A stretch of 64,000 nt of DNA, from assembly GCA_030323885.1 (NCBI GenBank), contig CM059197.1:31090209-31154208 (forward strand), read 5' to 3'. Positions 10,901 through 21,337 of the stretch are shown piece after piece (positions within the stretch are counted from its first letter, which is position 1; every line of letters starts with the position of its first letter). The translations under genes were made by a program, and so were the position numbers. The notes below the pieces were generated by a model. The model did not search any database, had not been told where the DNA came from, and worked only from the letters and a program-made list of their open reading frames with translations. The stretch comes from Branchipolynoe longqiensis. Taxonomy: Eukaryota > Annelida > Polychaeta > Phyllodocida > Polynoidae.

Positions 10901-11429
10901 GCCCTCTCACATTACATAATAATTGTGACCGGAACCCCCAAAATAACTACAAATATCATTCCAGTCACTATATTATTACTAGCTGTTGTGTTAGGATCTT
11001 ATTTGTAATCGCTAATCAATAGAAATAGCGTAGAATATACGGGATAAAAACTCGGAGGTAGATACCTCCGGACACATTACTTGCCTCATCTGGCGCCGTC
11101 GACAGACCTGGCATCTGTGACTTCACGGAGGACTCTGACTGCCAACTCAGTGACAATAGGGCCGATCTAGCCATCCTCTCCAGGATTTCCAAGTCGTTCT
11201 GGAACGCACTTGCCCACTTCTACCGCCAGAATGCAGATAATATCATCAACACTGTCGGTCGCCCAGACCCTGACATCGAGGACTAGTAGGCCCCACCTCA
11301 TCCCCATACCGGATTTGACACCACTGACCAACTAACCACTAATCTTCACTAACAACCAACAGGTAACCCCACCCACTGCCTAACTAATCCCATACTCACT
11401 TCACGTCTTCCTCTGGCCTTGGCTGGAGT
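10901..11429. other. No recognised feature
   Basis: No repeat or gene recognised. Short conceptual peptides such as the one ending in GRPDPDIED near 11280 might be a remnant of a retroelement polyprotein, but the evidence is too thin to call. Confidence 0.3.
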
Positions 11430-11690
11430 TACGGTGCATACCGGTGAATCTGGAGGGACTGAAGTTTGGATCCTGGTCAAGCCGATTACTTATAACATAG
11501 GTACCTGTTTCTGCTCAGGTCTTGGTGTTATGAGGTCAGGACAGGGATTGGGCACACAGTGTCAGGATAATGTGACTGTGTGGGACATCGGGTCATGGTG
11601 CCAGTGGCCTGATTTCCCAGTGAGGCAGCACAGTTGCCACAAGTGTGCACTGTCAGACAAGTCAGTGCCCGTTCTGGTATGGCCTAGGGT
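11430..11690 (+). mobile_element. SINE-A, degenerate
   Basis: Plus-sense body recognised by GTGTCAGGATAATGTGACTG, ATCGGGTCATGGTGCCAG and GGCCTGATTTCCCAGTG. The head is unrecognisable and the tail is lost. Confidence 0.75.
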
Positions 11691-11734
11691 AAAACTACAT
11701 CAACCACCCAGCCTCCCCCGGCCCTCTCAGAGGA

Positions 11735-11925
11735 CTGTGGTTGGGCTCTTGGGCTCCCTTTTTCCTTCCCCCCCGCCACCCCCCCCCCCCAATTTCTCTG
11801 ACAACTACCCATCGGAAGCTAACTCCCGACCACATGGAACCCCTTTCAGCGGTGCCCATACAGTGCTGCAGATTTGCAGCCTTCAGCGCACCAACATGTC
11901 TGAAAACTGCCCCCCCCCCCAAAAA
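11735..11925 (+). repeat. Repeat F copy 1
   Basis: Shares CTCTGACAACTACCCATCGG, GCGGTGCCCATACAGTGCTG and CAGATTTGCAGCCTTCAGCG with 40430-40605. Poly-C tracts flank it in both copies. Open frames here depend on poly-C and A runs. Confidence 0.8.
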
Positions 11926-12001
11926 AAAACAAAAAAACATTAGCAGCTAGTTGTGGACACCATGTAGCATGAGGTGGCCTTTTGGAGAACCTTTAATTAC
12001 A

Positions 12002-12993
12002 GGGATAAAAGTGGTCTCCAACAAAAAACGCGCAAATCAGGGTCGTCAAAAGGTTCAATGGCGAATTTCCGTGAAAACGTGGATTTTCCCACCTAGGACT
12101 AGTAGGAGTAGCACTATCAGGGAATCGCGGCAAAATGCTGGAAGTCAGGTTTCACCTGTCCTTGTTGTGATTATATTATCGCCCATACCTAACCCTTTCT
12201 TGTTTGGGCTTTATGTTCTAGCAATATATGTAAGTCATATAAGAACATAATTCGAACTAATTATGTGCTGCCATATATATTATATATATATATTATATGA
12301 TGCATAACGCATTATACGAGTATAAATACAAGGGGAACATATACTGTTTATATCTATTCCTCCTTGGCGCATTGGTGGTGCCCCCCCCCCCCCCCCCCCG
12401 CCCCAGCTGTCGGGGTAATTGGTGGGCAGGGCCCCCTCTCGCACCACACACACTGGAGGAATTAGATAAGACACCAGAGCTCAACAAGCACATTCAGACG
12501 CCATTCATCTACTCCAATAGCTTTGCCTTAGGGTCGTCTAAAGCTGTCAACATTTTCATGGTCGTACAAAGCGTATGAGAGGCGGAGGAAGACTGACACT
12601 AGTCAACATCCGGGGGAGTCGAGGTGGGCGAGATGGCGCCACCGGTAGAGTTTTGTATCTTACGGAGGATAACAATAATAAGAATAATAGCGAATCTTTA
12701 TATTCGCATAATACGTTATACATCACATATAGTGTTGAAAGTGGGTCGAGTGACAGTTGGCTCATGGTGTAGAGGAGGCGGGAAGAAGAGAATGCCCGCT
12801 CCACAGTGAATATCATAGAGGTTAAGGTGGTTCTAAGAGAGAAACATTAAGGAGATGCCATTATCTGTATCCACATAATAAATTAAATAGTACATAATAT
12901 ATATAACTTATTGACATTTTTTGAATATTTATTATTAATCAGTGAATATCGACAATCGCAGAAATCCGCCAAATCGCGGAGATCTGCCATCCT
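12002..12993 (+). mobile_element. M7 MITE split by inserted repeats
   Basis: The left part (12002-12260) starts CAGGGATAAAAGTGGTC. The right part (about 12925-12993) has AATCAGTGAATATCGA and ends GATCTGCCATCCTT. About 660 bp of repeat G/E sequence lies between them. Confidence 0.75.
12290..12760 (+). repeat. Composite of repeats G and E inside M7
   Basis: 12312-12455 matches 27024-27165 (AAGGGGAACATATACT, a poly-C run, TGTCGGGGTAATTGGTGGG). 12462-12600 matches 7543-7681. 12590-12720 is the reverse of 19690-19853 (GACTGACACTAGTCAACATC, GAGATGGCGCCACCGG). Together they look like parts of one larger element whose full form is not in this window. Confidence 0.7.
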
Positions 12994-13403
12994 TATAATT
13001 GCAATAAGTTTCTATAAATTATATAAACAGTTACATATAGTTGTTGCGAGGAGGGTAACTGTCGATGAATTGTTAATGCAAACGCCCCAGAGAGAGACTG
13101 GGAGACAGATGGTGACAGGAGTGGAAAGAGCGAGAGACCGAGAGACAGCGAGAGACTGGGAGAGACCACGAGAAAGCGCGAGACTGCAAGAAGTGGTGAA
13201 AGAGGGAGACGAGGAGAGTGAGAAAAATATGGAAAGGGAGGCTAGGACGGGGGGGTGATCCCTGGATGACTAGAGCTAATTATACAACCCATACAGAGAT
13301 GGAGGAGGGAAATCCCCTAACGTCAAGCAACATCCAATCTGATTGGGTAGTGTACACTTTGGGACTGATGAGCCATATTGTAGATAGGCATAGGGGTCAT
13401 TGT

Positions 13404-13408
<5 letters not shown>
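12994..13408. other. Unassigned, purine-rich 13087-13260
   Basis: GAGA-rich sequence produces a 115-residue frame at 12911-13258 composed of R, E, D and K. It begins inside the M7 right end, so I treat it as low-complexity. Confidence 0.5.

Positions 13409-13468
<60 letters not shown>
13409..13468. repeat. (GT)n microsatellite, about 30 units
   Basis: Pure GT dinucleotides interrupted on the right by an M3 MITE, after which GCGTGTGTGTGTTC continues at 13693. Confidence 0.98.
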
Positions 13469-13469
<1 letters not shown>

Positions 13470-13470
<1 letters not shown>

Positions 13471-13692
13471 AGCCCCTGTCACACCTCGCCGGGTTGAGGA
13501 AACGGATAGAGCCGGACAACAAATATTCTAGTCTGGTGTGATTCGGACGTGAAATGTATCAAAACTTGGAACGGACTGCGCCGAATATGAACGGATTTGC
13601 AACGGACAGATACCGGACTTTGACGAATATCATCGGACTGTATTTGGATTCTATCCATTTCATCAATCCGGTGCGGTGTGACAGGGGCTTTA
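13470..13692. mobile_element. M3 MITE, full length
   Basis: Ends AAGCCCCTGTCACACC and GGTGTGACAGGGGCTT are inverted over about 35 bp, with GAAACGGATAGA-type subterminal sequence. TTA lies on both sides, consistent with a 3 bp TSD in the GT repeat. A 3 bp TWA duplication is typical of PIF/Harbinger elements, so that affinity is possible. Confidence 0.85.
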
Positions 13693-13862
13693 GCGTGTGT
13701 GTGTTCGTAGGGTAAGGGTGATTGGCATATCTTGTAGGGGAGTTGAAAATGCAGCGGCGGAGTGAATGTAGAATTCGCTTCACTGAAAACATAATACATG
13801 GGTTAGATTTAAAAAAGTACTTATTGAAAATATATTCAGTAGCCTGAAACAGATTGTGTGTT

Positions 13863-13917
13863 GCTTGTTTGTTGTTGCTTGACGTCCTAGCAACATCTGA
13901 GGTCATGTCAGGATGGG
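13863..13917 (-). mobile_element. SINE-A tail fragment
   Basis: GACGTCCTAGCAACATCTGA then GGTCATGTCAGGATGGGG, the last part of SINE-A only. Confidence 0.65.
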
Positions 13918-14023
13918 GCCTGAAGCAGACCTCGTGGTGAGCAATATGCTCCATGACTACAGGACAGACCTGCGAGCAATGGTATCGGCTTAGGGTAAAG
14001 CATCATTGTGCGCGTAATCATGA

Positions 14024-14190
14024 TGGTTGGTTGGTTGGTTGTTGGAGTTTTACGTCCTGGCAACATCTATGGTCATATCAGGACGGGTACCGACTTGTGA
14101 CAGTGCGCACCCATGGCGACCTTATAGTGCTGACCCACTGGGAGACCTGGCCACCAGCACCATTATCCTGACACTGAGCCAACAAGTCTG
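14024..14190 (-). mobile_element. SINE-A, 5' part missing
   Basis: Clean tail of TTGGTTGGTTGGTTG, GTTTTACGTCCTGGCAAC and body to CATTATCCTGACACTGAGCC, ending before the junction and head. Contains the 25 bp stretch (14077-14101) matching the minisatellite at the window start. Confidence 0.85.
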
Positions 14191-14989
14191 TTACAACAGG
14201 GACCTGGTACAAGGTCACACCCAACATTCTGTCACCAGGTTGATACTTGCCTGCTAACAGCCACTGACAGGTAAGTTATTAGCAGTGTGTGACCACGTGA
14301 CCGCAACAGCTGGCCGGGACCGGCTCCCTCCCCGAAGGAGCCCGGCCAGGCCCGACAGTTGCGCAGTACTGCCAGCTTCTGAAGGCTTTACAATTTCTTG
14401 TCATTAAATGGAGAATCAAAAAAATGTATTCCAATTTTTCTTCTTTTTTCTTTGGGGGGGGGGGGGGGGGGGGGGGGGGGAGGATGATATGGACAGAGAA
14501 ATGCACTGGCATCGAACCCATTGCCCGGCAACATTATACCTTCTTAAAGTGTACCCGTAGTAGTAAGGGCATGTTGATCACTTCTACTCTTACTTACAGC
14601 TAAGCGGACTATGTATGATTCAAGTGTGGAAATAAAGATGTTACATTAGGTTATAAATACAATGATGCATGACGCATACATTACACACATAACCCACGTA
14701 TATCTCCTCCCTATCTTCCTCCCCTCCTCTCGCTTCCTTCCCCCATCTCTCACTCCAGCGACCCTCTATCACCCCTCCTTCTGCTCATTGATCTTCAGGG
14801 GTGGTGGTTGAAGTGGAGGCCTCAATACCATTAGTCCTACTCCACCCCCATCCCCATACACCCACCCAACCCCAAGGAGCAGCGAGAGGGAAAAAAAGCC
14901 ACAACACACACACGAGATACAAGCGGATACAATATTCACCATTCAGACAGTGCTTGCACGCTACCTCCTTTGCCCTGTTGTTATCAATG
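14191..14989. other. No recognised gene; long G run
   Basis: An uninterrupted G tract of about 28 bases lies near 14453-14480. The rest is unassigned and includes a C/T-rich stretch near 14700-14780. No supported gene. Confidence 0.5.
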
Positions 14990-16205
14990 GGCTATGAACC
15001 ACTTATTCAGTAAGCCAGTGTGTTGCATAACGTGGCTTCTGACCACTTTTACTGTAAGGCAGTGTGTTGCATAAAGTGGCTTCTGAACCACTTATACGGT
15101 AAGGCAGTGTGTTGTATAAAGTGGCTTCAGTACCACAAATATGGTAAAGTTGTGTATTGTATCAGTGACCTCTGTGCAACAAATGTGCTATGGTCGCATT
15201 CTACATCAGTGGCTTCTGAACCACTTATGTGGTAAGGCAGTTAACTGTATAAGTGGCTTCTGAACCATTTATGTGGTAAGGCAGTTTACTGTATAAGTGG
15301 CTTCTGAACCACTTATGTGGTAAGGCAGTTTACTGTATAAGTCGCTTCTGAACCATTTATGTGGTAAGGCAGTGTACACTATAAGTGGCTTCTGAACCAC
15401 TTATGTGGTAAGGCAGTTAACTGTATAAGTGGCTTCTGAACCATTTCTGTGGTAAGGCAGTTTACTGTATAAGTGGCTTCTGAACCACTTATGTGGTAAG
15501 GCAGTTTACTGTATAAGTCGCTTCTGAACCATATATGTGGTAAGGCAGTGTACTGTATAAGTGGCTTCTGAACCACTCATATGGTAAGGCAATGTACTGT
15601 ATGAGTGGATGTTGAACCACTTATGTGCCAAGACCGTGCGCTGTATCAGTGGCTTCTGTACCTCAGATGCATTAAGGCAGGGTGATGCATCAGTGGCTTC
15701 CGTACCAGTTGGGTGTTGTATCGGTGTTCTGTATCAGTGGCTTCTCCATCATGGCTGTAGTAAGACAGTGTGCTGTATCAGTGGCTTCTGTACCTCAGAT
15801 GCATTAAGGCAGGGTGATGCATCAGTGGCTTCTGTACCAGTTGGGTGTTGTATCGGTGTTCTGTATCAGTGGCTTCTCCATCATGGCTGAAGTAAGGTTG
15901 TGTTCTGTATCAGTGGCTTCTGCACCTCAGATGTATTAAGGCTGTCTGCTGTATCAGTGGCTTCTGTACCTCAGACATATTATGGCAATGAGCGGGATCA
16001 GTGGCTTCTGTACATTAGATGCAGTAAGGCAGTGTGATGCATCAGTGACATCCATACCAGTTGGGTGTTGTATCAGTGTTCTGTATCAGTGGCATCCATA
16101 CCAGTTGGGTCTTGTATCACTGTTCTGTATCAGTGGCTTTTCCATCATGGCTGTAGTAAGACAGTGTGCTGTATCTATCAGTGACTTCTGCAACACGGTT
16201 GTGAT
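14990..16205. repeat. 44 bp satellite with 132 bp higher-order unit
   Basis: The basic unit is AGTGGCTTCTGAACCACTT followed by ATGTGGTAAGGCAGTTTACT and GTAT. From 15647 the units are in exact 44 bp register, and three variants repeat as a 132 bp block: 15647-15778 and 15779-15910. Later units (15911-16174) keep the 44 bp register with mixed variants. AAGTGG..CCACTT within the unit is a potential hairpin. Several frames across the array, such as the one at 15609-15890, exist because 132 is a multiple of three. Confidence 0.95.
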
Positions 16206-16240
16206 AAAACTGTCTTGGGTACAGCGAAAAAAGTCTATTC

Positions 16241-16504
16241 ATATACGAGACTGTCTCAAAAGGTCCTAAGCAATATGGGACAAAACTTTGTCCATTGTAA
16301 TGATCAACATACTATCCGCTTATGTATTTGCTCAGAATAAACTGATTTGTTTTTTACATGGGGTTTCATAATCCCAATAGAATACATATTGATTTGAAGC
16401 AAATGTCCTTGTGTTTTCAGTGTAACCATTTCTGTGCTGTTTTGTGTCAATCGTTACAATGGACAAAAAAAAAGAGTTATCACCTTTTGAAACAGGCTCA
16501 TATA
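16241..16504. mobile_element. M8 MITE
   Basis: Left GAGACTGTCTCAAAAGGT is inverted at right as ACCTTTTGAAACAGGCTC. A second inner pair is TTGTCCATTGTAATGAT and ATCGTTACAATGGACAA. TATA flanks both sides, fitting a TA-type duplication as in Tc1/mariner elements. Length is about 264 bp with no coding capacity. Confidence 0.8.
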
Positions 16505-16824
16505 CATTGCCTTCACTGACACAACAGTGAACTGCATTAGTCTGGGCATTGAATTCGTTCTACAGTTTACAAAAGGTCCGACCATGTGAGAATTGGGAAA
16601 CGCAATTGTAGCCAAGCCGCATTGACTGTGAACTTATTATTAGCCAACTTTCGATAGGGCTTTATTCATGAACGCTTCACTTTCCCGAGTCCCTCCAACT
16701 TCCGGTTGTTACCAATAATTTCATTAGGATCCTCTAATCCCAGGGCTAATGTGACAGATTTTTGTCGCAGGTCTCTACCTTTTATTTAAATGAAGAAACG
16801 CCACAGTAATCAAGTTTCACTTAT
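16505..16824. other. No recognised feature
   Basis: Non-repetitive within this window, with no gene or RNA recognised. Confidence 0.35.
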
Positions 16825-17456
16825 GGTTGGTAGTTGGGGAGTTTTACGTCCTGACAACAACAAAGGTCATATCAGGATGGGTACCGACTTGAAACAGTGT
16901 GCAATCATGGTTACTTTATAGTGCTGCCCCACTGGGAAATCAGGCCGCTGGCACCATGACCCGATTTCCGACTCAGTCATATTATCATGATACTAAGCTA
17001 ACCAGTCCTTTCCCTATCGTATTAATCAGGGATGAAAGTGGACTGCGGCGAAAAACGCGGAAATCAAAGCGAGATTAATCAGTGATAATGCGGATATTCC
17101 CCCATAGGATTAGCACTGTCAGGGAATCCCGAGAAAATGCCGGAAGTCAGGTTTAAACTATCCTGGTTGTGATTGTATTATCGCCCACACGTAACTTTTT
17201 TCTTGCTTGGGTTTCATGATCTAATAACATCTAAGGTCATATAAGAACGATTTTCGAACTAACCAATTACTGTCATACAACCGATTCCTTGGCACTTTGT
17301 TGAACCGTATTGGGGAAATATAAAAACATCGCGGAAATCAGCGAAATCGCGTAAATCTTTCATCCTAGATTAATGCCGAGCACCAGGCATGCTAGAAGCA
17401 ACAAGTATCAATTTTATAAGTCTTTGGTTTGACTCGACCAGGAATCGAACTGCCGA
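16825..17456 (-). mobile_element. SINE-A interrupted by M7
   Basis: Body from GGTTGGTAGTTGG to CCCTATCGTATTAAT (17028), then the M7 MITE, then ATTAATGCCGAGCACCAGG through TTTGGTTTGACTCGACC and the start of a head. Joining the two flanks recreates the normal SINE-A sequence once one ATTAAT copy is removed. Confidence 0.9.
17029..17367 (+). mobile_element. M7 MITE inserted in SINE-A
   Basis: Starts CAGGGATGAAAGTGG and ends AATCTTTCATCCTAG, flanked by ATTAAT on both sides. This copy defines the outer limits of the M7 family. The CAGGG start recalls hAT elements, whose 8 bp duplication would be imperfect here. Confidence 0.9.
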
Positions 17457-17943
17457 CAGACAATACTATGAAATACTGAAACATGACAAACAATACTATG
17501 AACTACTGTCCAGAACAGAGCAATGTGATCACTGCCGCACTTACTGACTTAGCACCCACTGCCTGCGTGTCTATAACTAGAAGCAGTGCCTGCGGCACAG
17601 GAACCAGCAGCTACACACAAGCACAACCCGGAAGTGACGTATGTGTACACGACCTGCAGGAGCCTGACGACAGGGCCGGATCCGCTGAACTGGTCACCTT
17701 GCTGATTGCCTTAGGCAATCTAGGATGTGCAGTGTGTGTTGTAGTGATTAGCGGAGCTAAGCCAGCTGCCCCTTCTGTCCACTTCCGGTCATGGCTCCAG
17801 TGCTCACTGTGAATTACCACCAATGGAGTGCCTCGCAGTTTCACCCATTTCCGGTTATATCCCCCCCTCTTCCTTTTCAAGATGGAACTGGAAGAAGCTA
17901 ATTAAGATGAATATCCTGTTTAATGCTGCATAGTCTAATGATG
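17457..17943. other. No recognised feature
   Basis: Two overlapping frames (17483-17812 plus, 17611-17880 minus) show no family motifs. The sequence is less repetitive than its surroundings. Confidence 0.35.
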
Positions 17944-18312
17944 TTGGTTGGTTGGTTTGTTATTGGAGTTTTATGTCCTGGCAACATCTTAGGTCATAAC
18001 AGGACGGTTACTGACTTGTGACAGTGCACACTTATGGCAACTTTATAGTGATGCCCCACTGGAGACCAGCCCACCGGCACCATGACCCAATATCCCATTC
18101 AGTCACATTCTCCTGACACTGAGCAAACCAGTCCTTGCCCTTTCTTAATAATGCTGAGCGCGTGGCTAGGAAGTGACAAGTATAAATTTGTATGTCATTG
18201 ATCTGACGCCATGGGGGTTTGTAGTGCTGCCCCATTAGGAGACCAGGCTTCCAGCACCATGATCTACCAAACGGAAGACAAACGCTCAACTCATTCAGCC
18301 ATCCCGTCTGGT
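17944..18312 (-). mobile_element. SINE-A, type II head, with internal duplication
   Basis: Full tail and body, then near 18220-18265 a second copy of the segment TAGTGCTGCCCCAT..GAGACCAGGC.. CCAGCACCATGA, then the type II head reversed (TCAACTCATTCAGCCATCCC). The internal duplication makes it longer than 333 bp. Confidence 0.85.
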
Positions 18313-18343
18313 CTAAAGGTGCTGATTCAGGAGAATAGCCTGC

Positions 18344-18657
18344 TTGACGTTGCACAGTCTAATGATCTGAAGTTTGTCATTTCATGATTTAAATATATTA
18401 GGTTGATCATTGTTATCTTATTTTACTTTGAAGTGACTTTTATTATGAATGGCTAACTTTGGAGATATTGGAAAGCATATCAAAATGTTGGACACCATTG
18501 GCTTCAGCAGTAACAGGTTCTATTAAATTGATTTCAGATTCCCTACTATGCCGGAAGAATTCCCTAAAAAGAGGACCAGTATTTCAGTAGTGTATGGAGG
18601 ATCAAATCCATGTAAATGTTTTGGTTTAGTAAATTTGATGCTTTCATCGGACTGTGC
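18344..18657 (-). mobile_element. M1 MITE copy
   Basis: The left end GCACAGTCTAATGATCTGAA and right end TGCTTTCATCGGACTGTGC are degenerate M1 termini. The interior in reverse includes AGTAACAGGTTCTATTAAAT. It lies directly between two SINE-A copies. Confidence 0.75.
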
Positions 18658-19000
18658 TTTGTTTATTTGTTTGTTGTTGTTTTACATCCTAGCAACATTT
18701 AAGGTTATATCAGGACGGGTGGCGACTTGTGACAGTGCGCACTCATGGCGACTTTATAGTACTACCCCACTGGGAGACCAGGCCGCCAGCACCATGACCT
18801 GATATCCCACTCGGTCACATTATCCTGACACTGAGCCAACCAGTCCTTGCCCTATCCTAATAATGCCAAGCACCTGGCTAGGAAGCGACAAGTATACATT
18901 TTTAAGTCCTAGGTTTGACTCGACCAGGGTTTGAACCCACAATCCCATGGTCTACCAACACGGGAGAGGGATGGTCTAACTCATTCAGCCATCCTGTCTG
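18658..19000 (-). mobile_element. SINE-A, type II head
   Basis: Tail TTTGTTTGTTGTTGTTTTAC, complete body, junction TTTGACTCGACCAGGGTTTG and type II head (CAACTCATTCAGCC reversed form). Directly followed by the M4 MITE. Confidence 0.85.
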
Positions 19001-19018
19001 CTTTCACACTATGCAGCA

Positions 19019-19443
19019 TAATGGGGCTGTCACATTACGACGTTTCTCACCAACGCGCGCCGACGTGTTGCCTTTTTGGGTGAAACGTCGGCACGCGTCG
19101 GGAAGCGTTACGCGCGCGTTACCGGTGCGTTAACGGCGCGTCGGTACACGTTGAGTGATAGCAACGCGTGAATGGACACGTCGCCGCGCGTCGCCCGCGC
19201 GTCGGGTCGCGCCAATTGTTTTGTGCTTGCGCAAAAACTTTCGGCGCGCGGCGACGCGCAGCGACGCGCGCCGACGCGTTGGAGGGGGCGTTACGGACGC
19301 GCCACCAACGCGCTACTAGCACGCTGCAACCCGTCGAATTTTCTCCCAAAGCGCCGAAAAGTTGGACGTGTCTCAAGCCCTAGCAAATATCTTGCGCGTT
19401 GGCGGCGCGCCGGGGGGAAACGTCGTAGTATGACAGCACCATA
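19019..19443. mobile_element. M4 MITE, CpG-rich
   Basis: Termini ATGGGGCTGTCACATTACGA and the inverted TCGTAGTATGACAGCACCAT, plus GACGTTTC..GAAACGTC. The interior is dense in CGACGCG and CGCGCG steps, far richer in CpG than its neighbours. Overlapping frames on both strands (19119-19476) are CG-driven artefacts. Confidence 0.8.
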
Positions 19444-19542
19444 AGGACCAGGTGTATTACAACCCAAAATGAACAAGATACTCTGCTATCAACACAACTG
19501 ACAATTGATAGCTTTAAACACAGTAGACCGATAACAAACGGG

Positions 19543-19612
19543 ATGGTCGATTCAGTTGAGCGCTCACCTCCGATACGTCAGGTTGTGGGTTCAAATCCCA
19601 GCTATAGTGTAA
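19543..19612 (+). other. tRNA-like sequence, probably a SINE head
   Basis: An A-box-like GGTCGATTCAGTTGAGCG and a B box GGTTCAAATCC are spaced as in a tRNA gene. Acceptor and anticodon arms do not pair convincingly, so it is more likely the head of a degraded SINE than a tRNA gene. Confidence 0.5.
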
Positions 19613-19689
19613 CCAACAAATGATTGACACTACAGGGCCATACGCTAATACTGGGCGTACACAGGGAAATATTGGAAGGAATATGTTAT

Positions 19690-19853
19690 GTATAACGTAT
19701 TATGTGAGTATAAACATACGGAAGGGAATATTACTTATTATTATGGTTATTGTTATACTCCGCAAGATGCAACAGTGAACCGGTGGTGCCATCTCGGACA
19801 CCGCCACTCCTCAATCCGATGTTGACCAGTGTCAGTCGCACTGGGAGATATTT
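19690..19853 (-). repeat. Repeat E/G-associated segment, reversed
   Basis: Reverse complement of 12590-12720: ACCGGTGGTGCCATCTC and GATGTTGACCAGTGTCAGTC are shared, with the AACGTATTATGTGAGTATAA end. Confidence 0.75.
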
Positions 19854-19925
19854 TATACAATGTATACAACACTGACATGCATAGCATTTATATGCATGAA
19901 ATAATTGAAAGTAGTGCAAAAGAAG

Positions 19926-20212
19926 ATTGATTGATTGATTGGTGGTTTCTTTACATCATGTCGGCAGCATAGGCCATATTCACGGCGAGTGCAAAACAAG
20001 TACTGTTAAGAGTGGTGCTATTTTGGGATCAGTGAGTGGCTGTGTTCATTGGGCGGGTAGTTGATGGGGAGCGTGTATCCCAAGGGCCTTGTGGGAAGCC
20101 TCCAAGGCATTTGTGATACGTTGTATTCCCTGTGGTGGCCCAGTAATGATCAGCTGAGTCTACAGAATACGCCAATGTACAGTATGGTGGTACTACTACT
20201 ACTACTACTACT
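19926..20212 (-). mobile_element. Repeat K: LINE 3'-end-like sequence, then (ACT)n
   Basis: Begins GATTGATTGATTGATTGG, read on the minus strand as a (CAAT)n tail after GTAAAGAAACCACC and a GCCTATGCTGCCGACA stretch. The same 60 bp is inserted in a SINE-A at 34956-35019 with a TSD, which fits the 3' end of a LINE. No coding part is visible. (ACT)n at 20186-20212 closes the region. Confidence 0.6.
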
Positions 20213-20223
20213 AGTGGTAGACG

Positions 20224-20566
20224 ACCAGATGTGATGGCCGAATGAGTTAGAGCATCCGTCTCCCGTGTTGGTAGACCATGGGATTGTGGGTTCGAACCCT
20301 GGTCGAGTCAAACCAATGACTTAAAAATTGATTCTTGTCGCTTCCTAGCCAGGCACTCAGCATTACTAAGATAGGGCAAGGACTGGTTGGCTCTGTGTCA
20401 GGATAATATGACTGAGTGGGATATCAGGTCATGCTGCTGGTGGCCTGGTCTCCCAGTGTGGCAGCACTATAAAGTCGCCATGAGTTCACACTGTCACAAG
20501 TCGGTACCCGTCCTGATATGAACTTAGATGTTGCTAGGATGTAAAACAACAATAGACAAATAACTA
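20224..20566 (+). mobile_element. SINE-A, full length, type II head
   Basis: Head GATGGCCGAATGAGTTAGAG with B box GGTTCGAACCC, junction GAGTCAAACCAATGAC, complete body, end GATGTAAAACAACAATAGAC. ACTAGTGGT occurs just before and after, a possible TSD. Confidence 0.9.
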
Positions 20567-20607
20567 GTGGTGTAAGTTTAGCCTACCCGCACATACCTCC
20601 ACTGGTT

Positions 20608-20836
20608 ATGGCCCTGTCACACTCTGATGAATTGCATAAGCATATGCCGACTTATGTGATTTTGCACCAACACGGTGGTGTACGCTGAGACAAGTTATGG
20701 GTACATTTGGCAGAAGTAGTATTCGTTAACAGTCTTGAGCATCTTCAAAATTCCCGCCATATCACAGCGTCTGTTTGTGCAAAATCACATATGTCAGCAT
20801 ACGCTTATGCAATTCATCAGGGTGTGACAGGGCCAT
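20608..20836. mobile_element. M2 MITE copy
   Basis: ATGGCCCTGTCACACTCTG and CAGGGTGTGACAGGGCCAT are inverted. The interior is reversed relative to the 7682 copy. Confidence 0.88.
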
Positions 20837-20954
20837 TAGCAACGTGAAGAATAGATGTGATAAAGAAATGAGCAATGTGTCTCTCAAATAAATAGCCCAC
20901 ACTGCAAAGCTTGTGCAACTACAGTAGCACCTGTATTCAATGACCCCGTGACCC

Positions 20955-21101
20955 TGTCCTGGCAACATCTAAGATCATATCAGGACGGGTACGGACTTGT
21001 GACAGTGCGCACTGATGGCGACTTTATAGTGTTGCCCCACTGCCATGTATACGGCAGTGGGGGAACACTAAGTCCTGAGCCAACCAGTCATTGCCCTCTC
21101 C
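20955..21101 (-). mobile_element. SINE-A minus arm of a fold-back pair
   Basis: GTCCTGGCAACATCTAAGAT through CAACCAGTCATTGCCCTCTC. A hairpin, CCCCACTGCC and GGCAGTGGGG around 21036-21062, interrupts the body. It switches to plus-sense SINE-A at about 21102. Confidence 0.8.
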
Positions 21102-21331
21102 TACTTGTCTCTAAGTAACTTTGCACTCAGCATTATTAGGATGGGACAAGGACTGGTTAGCTCAGTGTCAGGATAATGTGACTGGGTAGGATATCAGGCC
21201 ATGGTGCTGGTGGCCTGATCTCCCAGTGGGGCATCATTATAAAGTCACCATGAGTGCACACTGTCACAAGTCAATACCCGTCCTGATACGACTTTAGATG
21301 TTGCCAGGACGTAAAACTCCAACAACCAAAC
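21102..21331 (+). mobile_element. SINE-A plus arm of the fold-back pair
   Basis: CTTGTCTCTAAGTAACTTTG through AAAACTCCAACAACCAAACA, head absent. Its 3' flank (TATATTCGCAATAATGCAC) matches the flank of the SINE-A at 22526-22862. Confidence 0.8.
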
Positions 21332-21337
21332 AAATCT

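Noticed and set aside
15609..16269. Cysteine-rich repeat proteins
   Set aside because: They lie entirely in the 44 bp satellite, whose 132 bp higher-order period keeps a frame open by chance.
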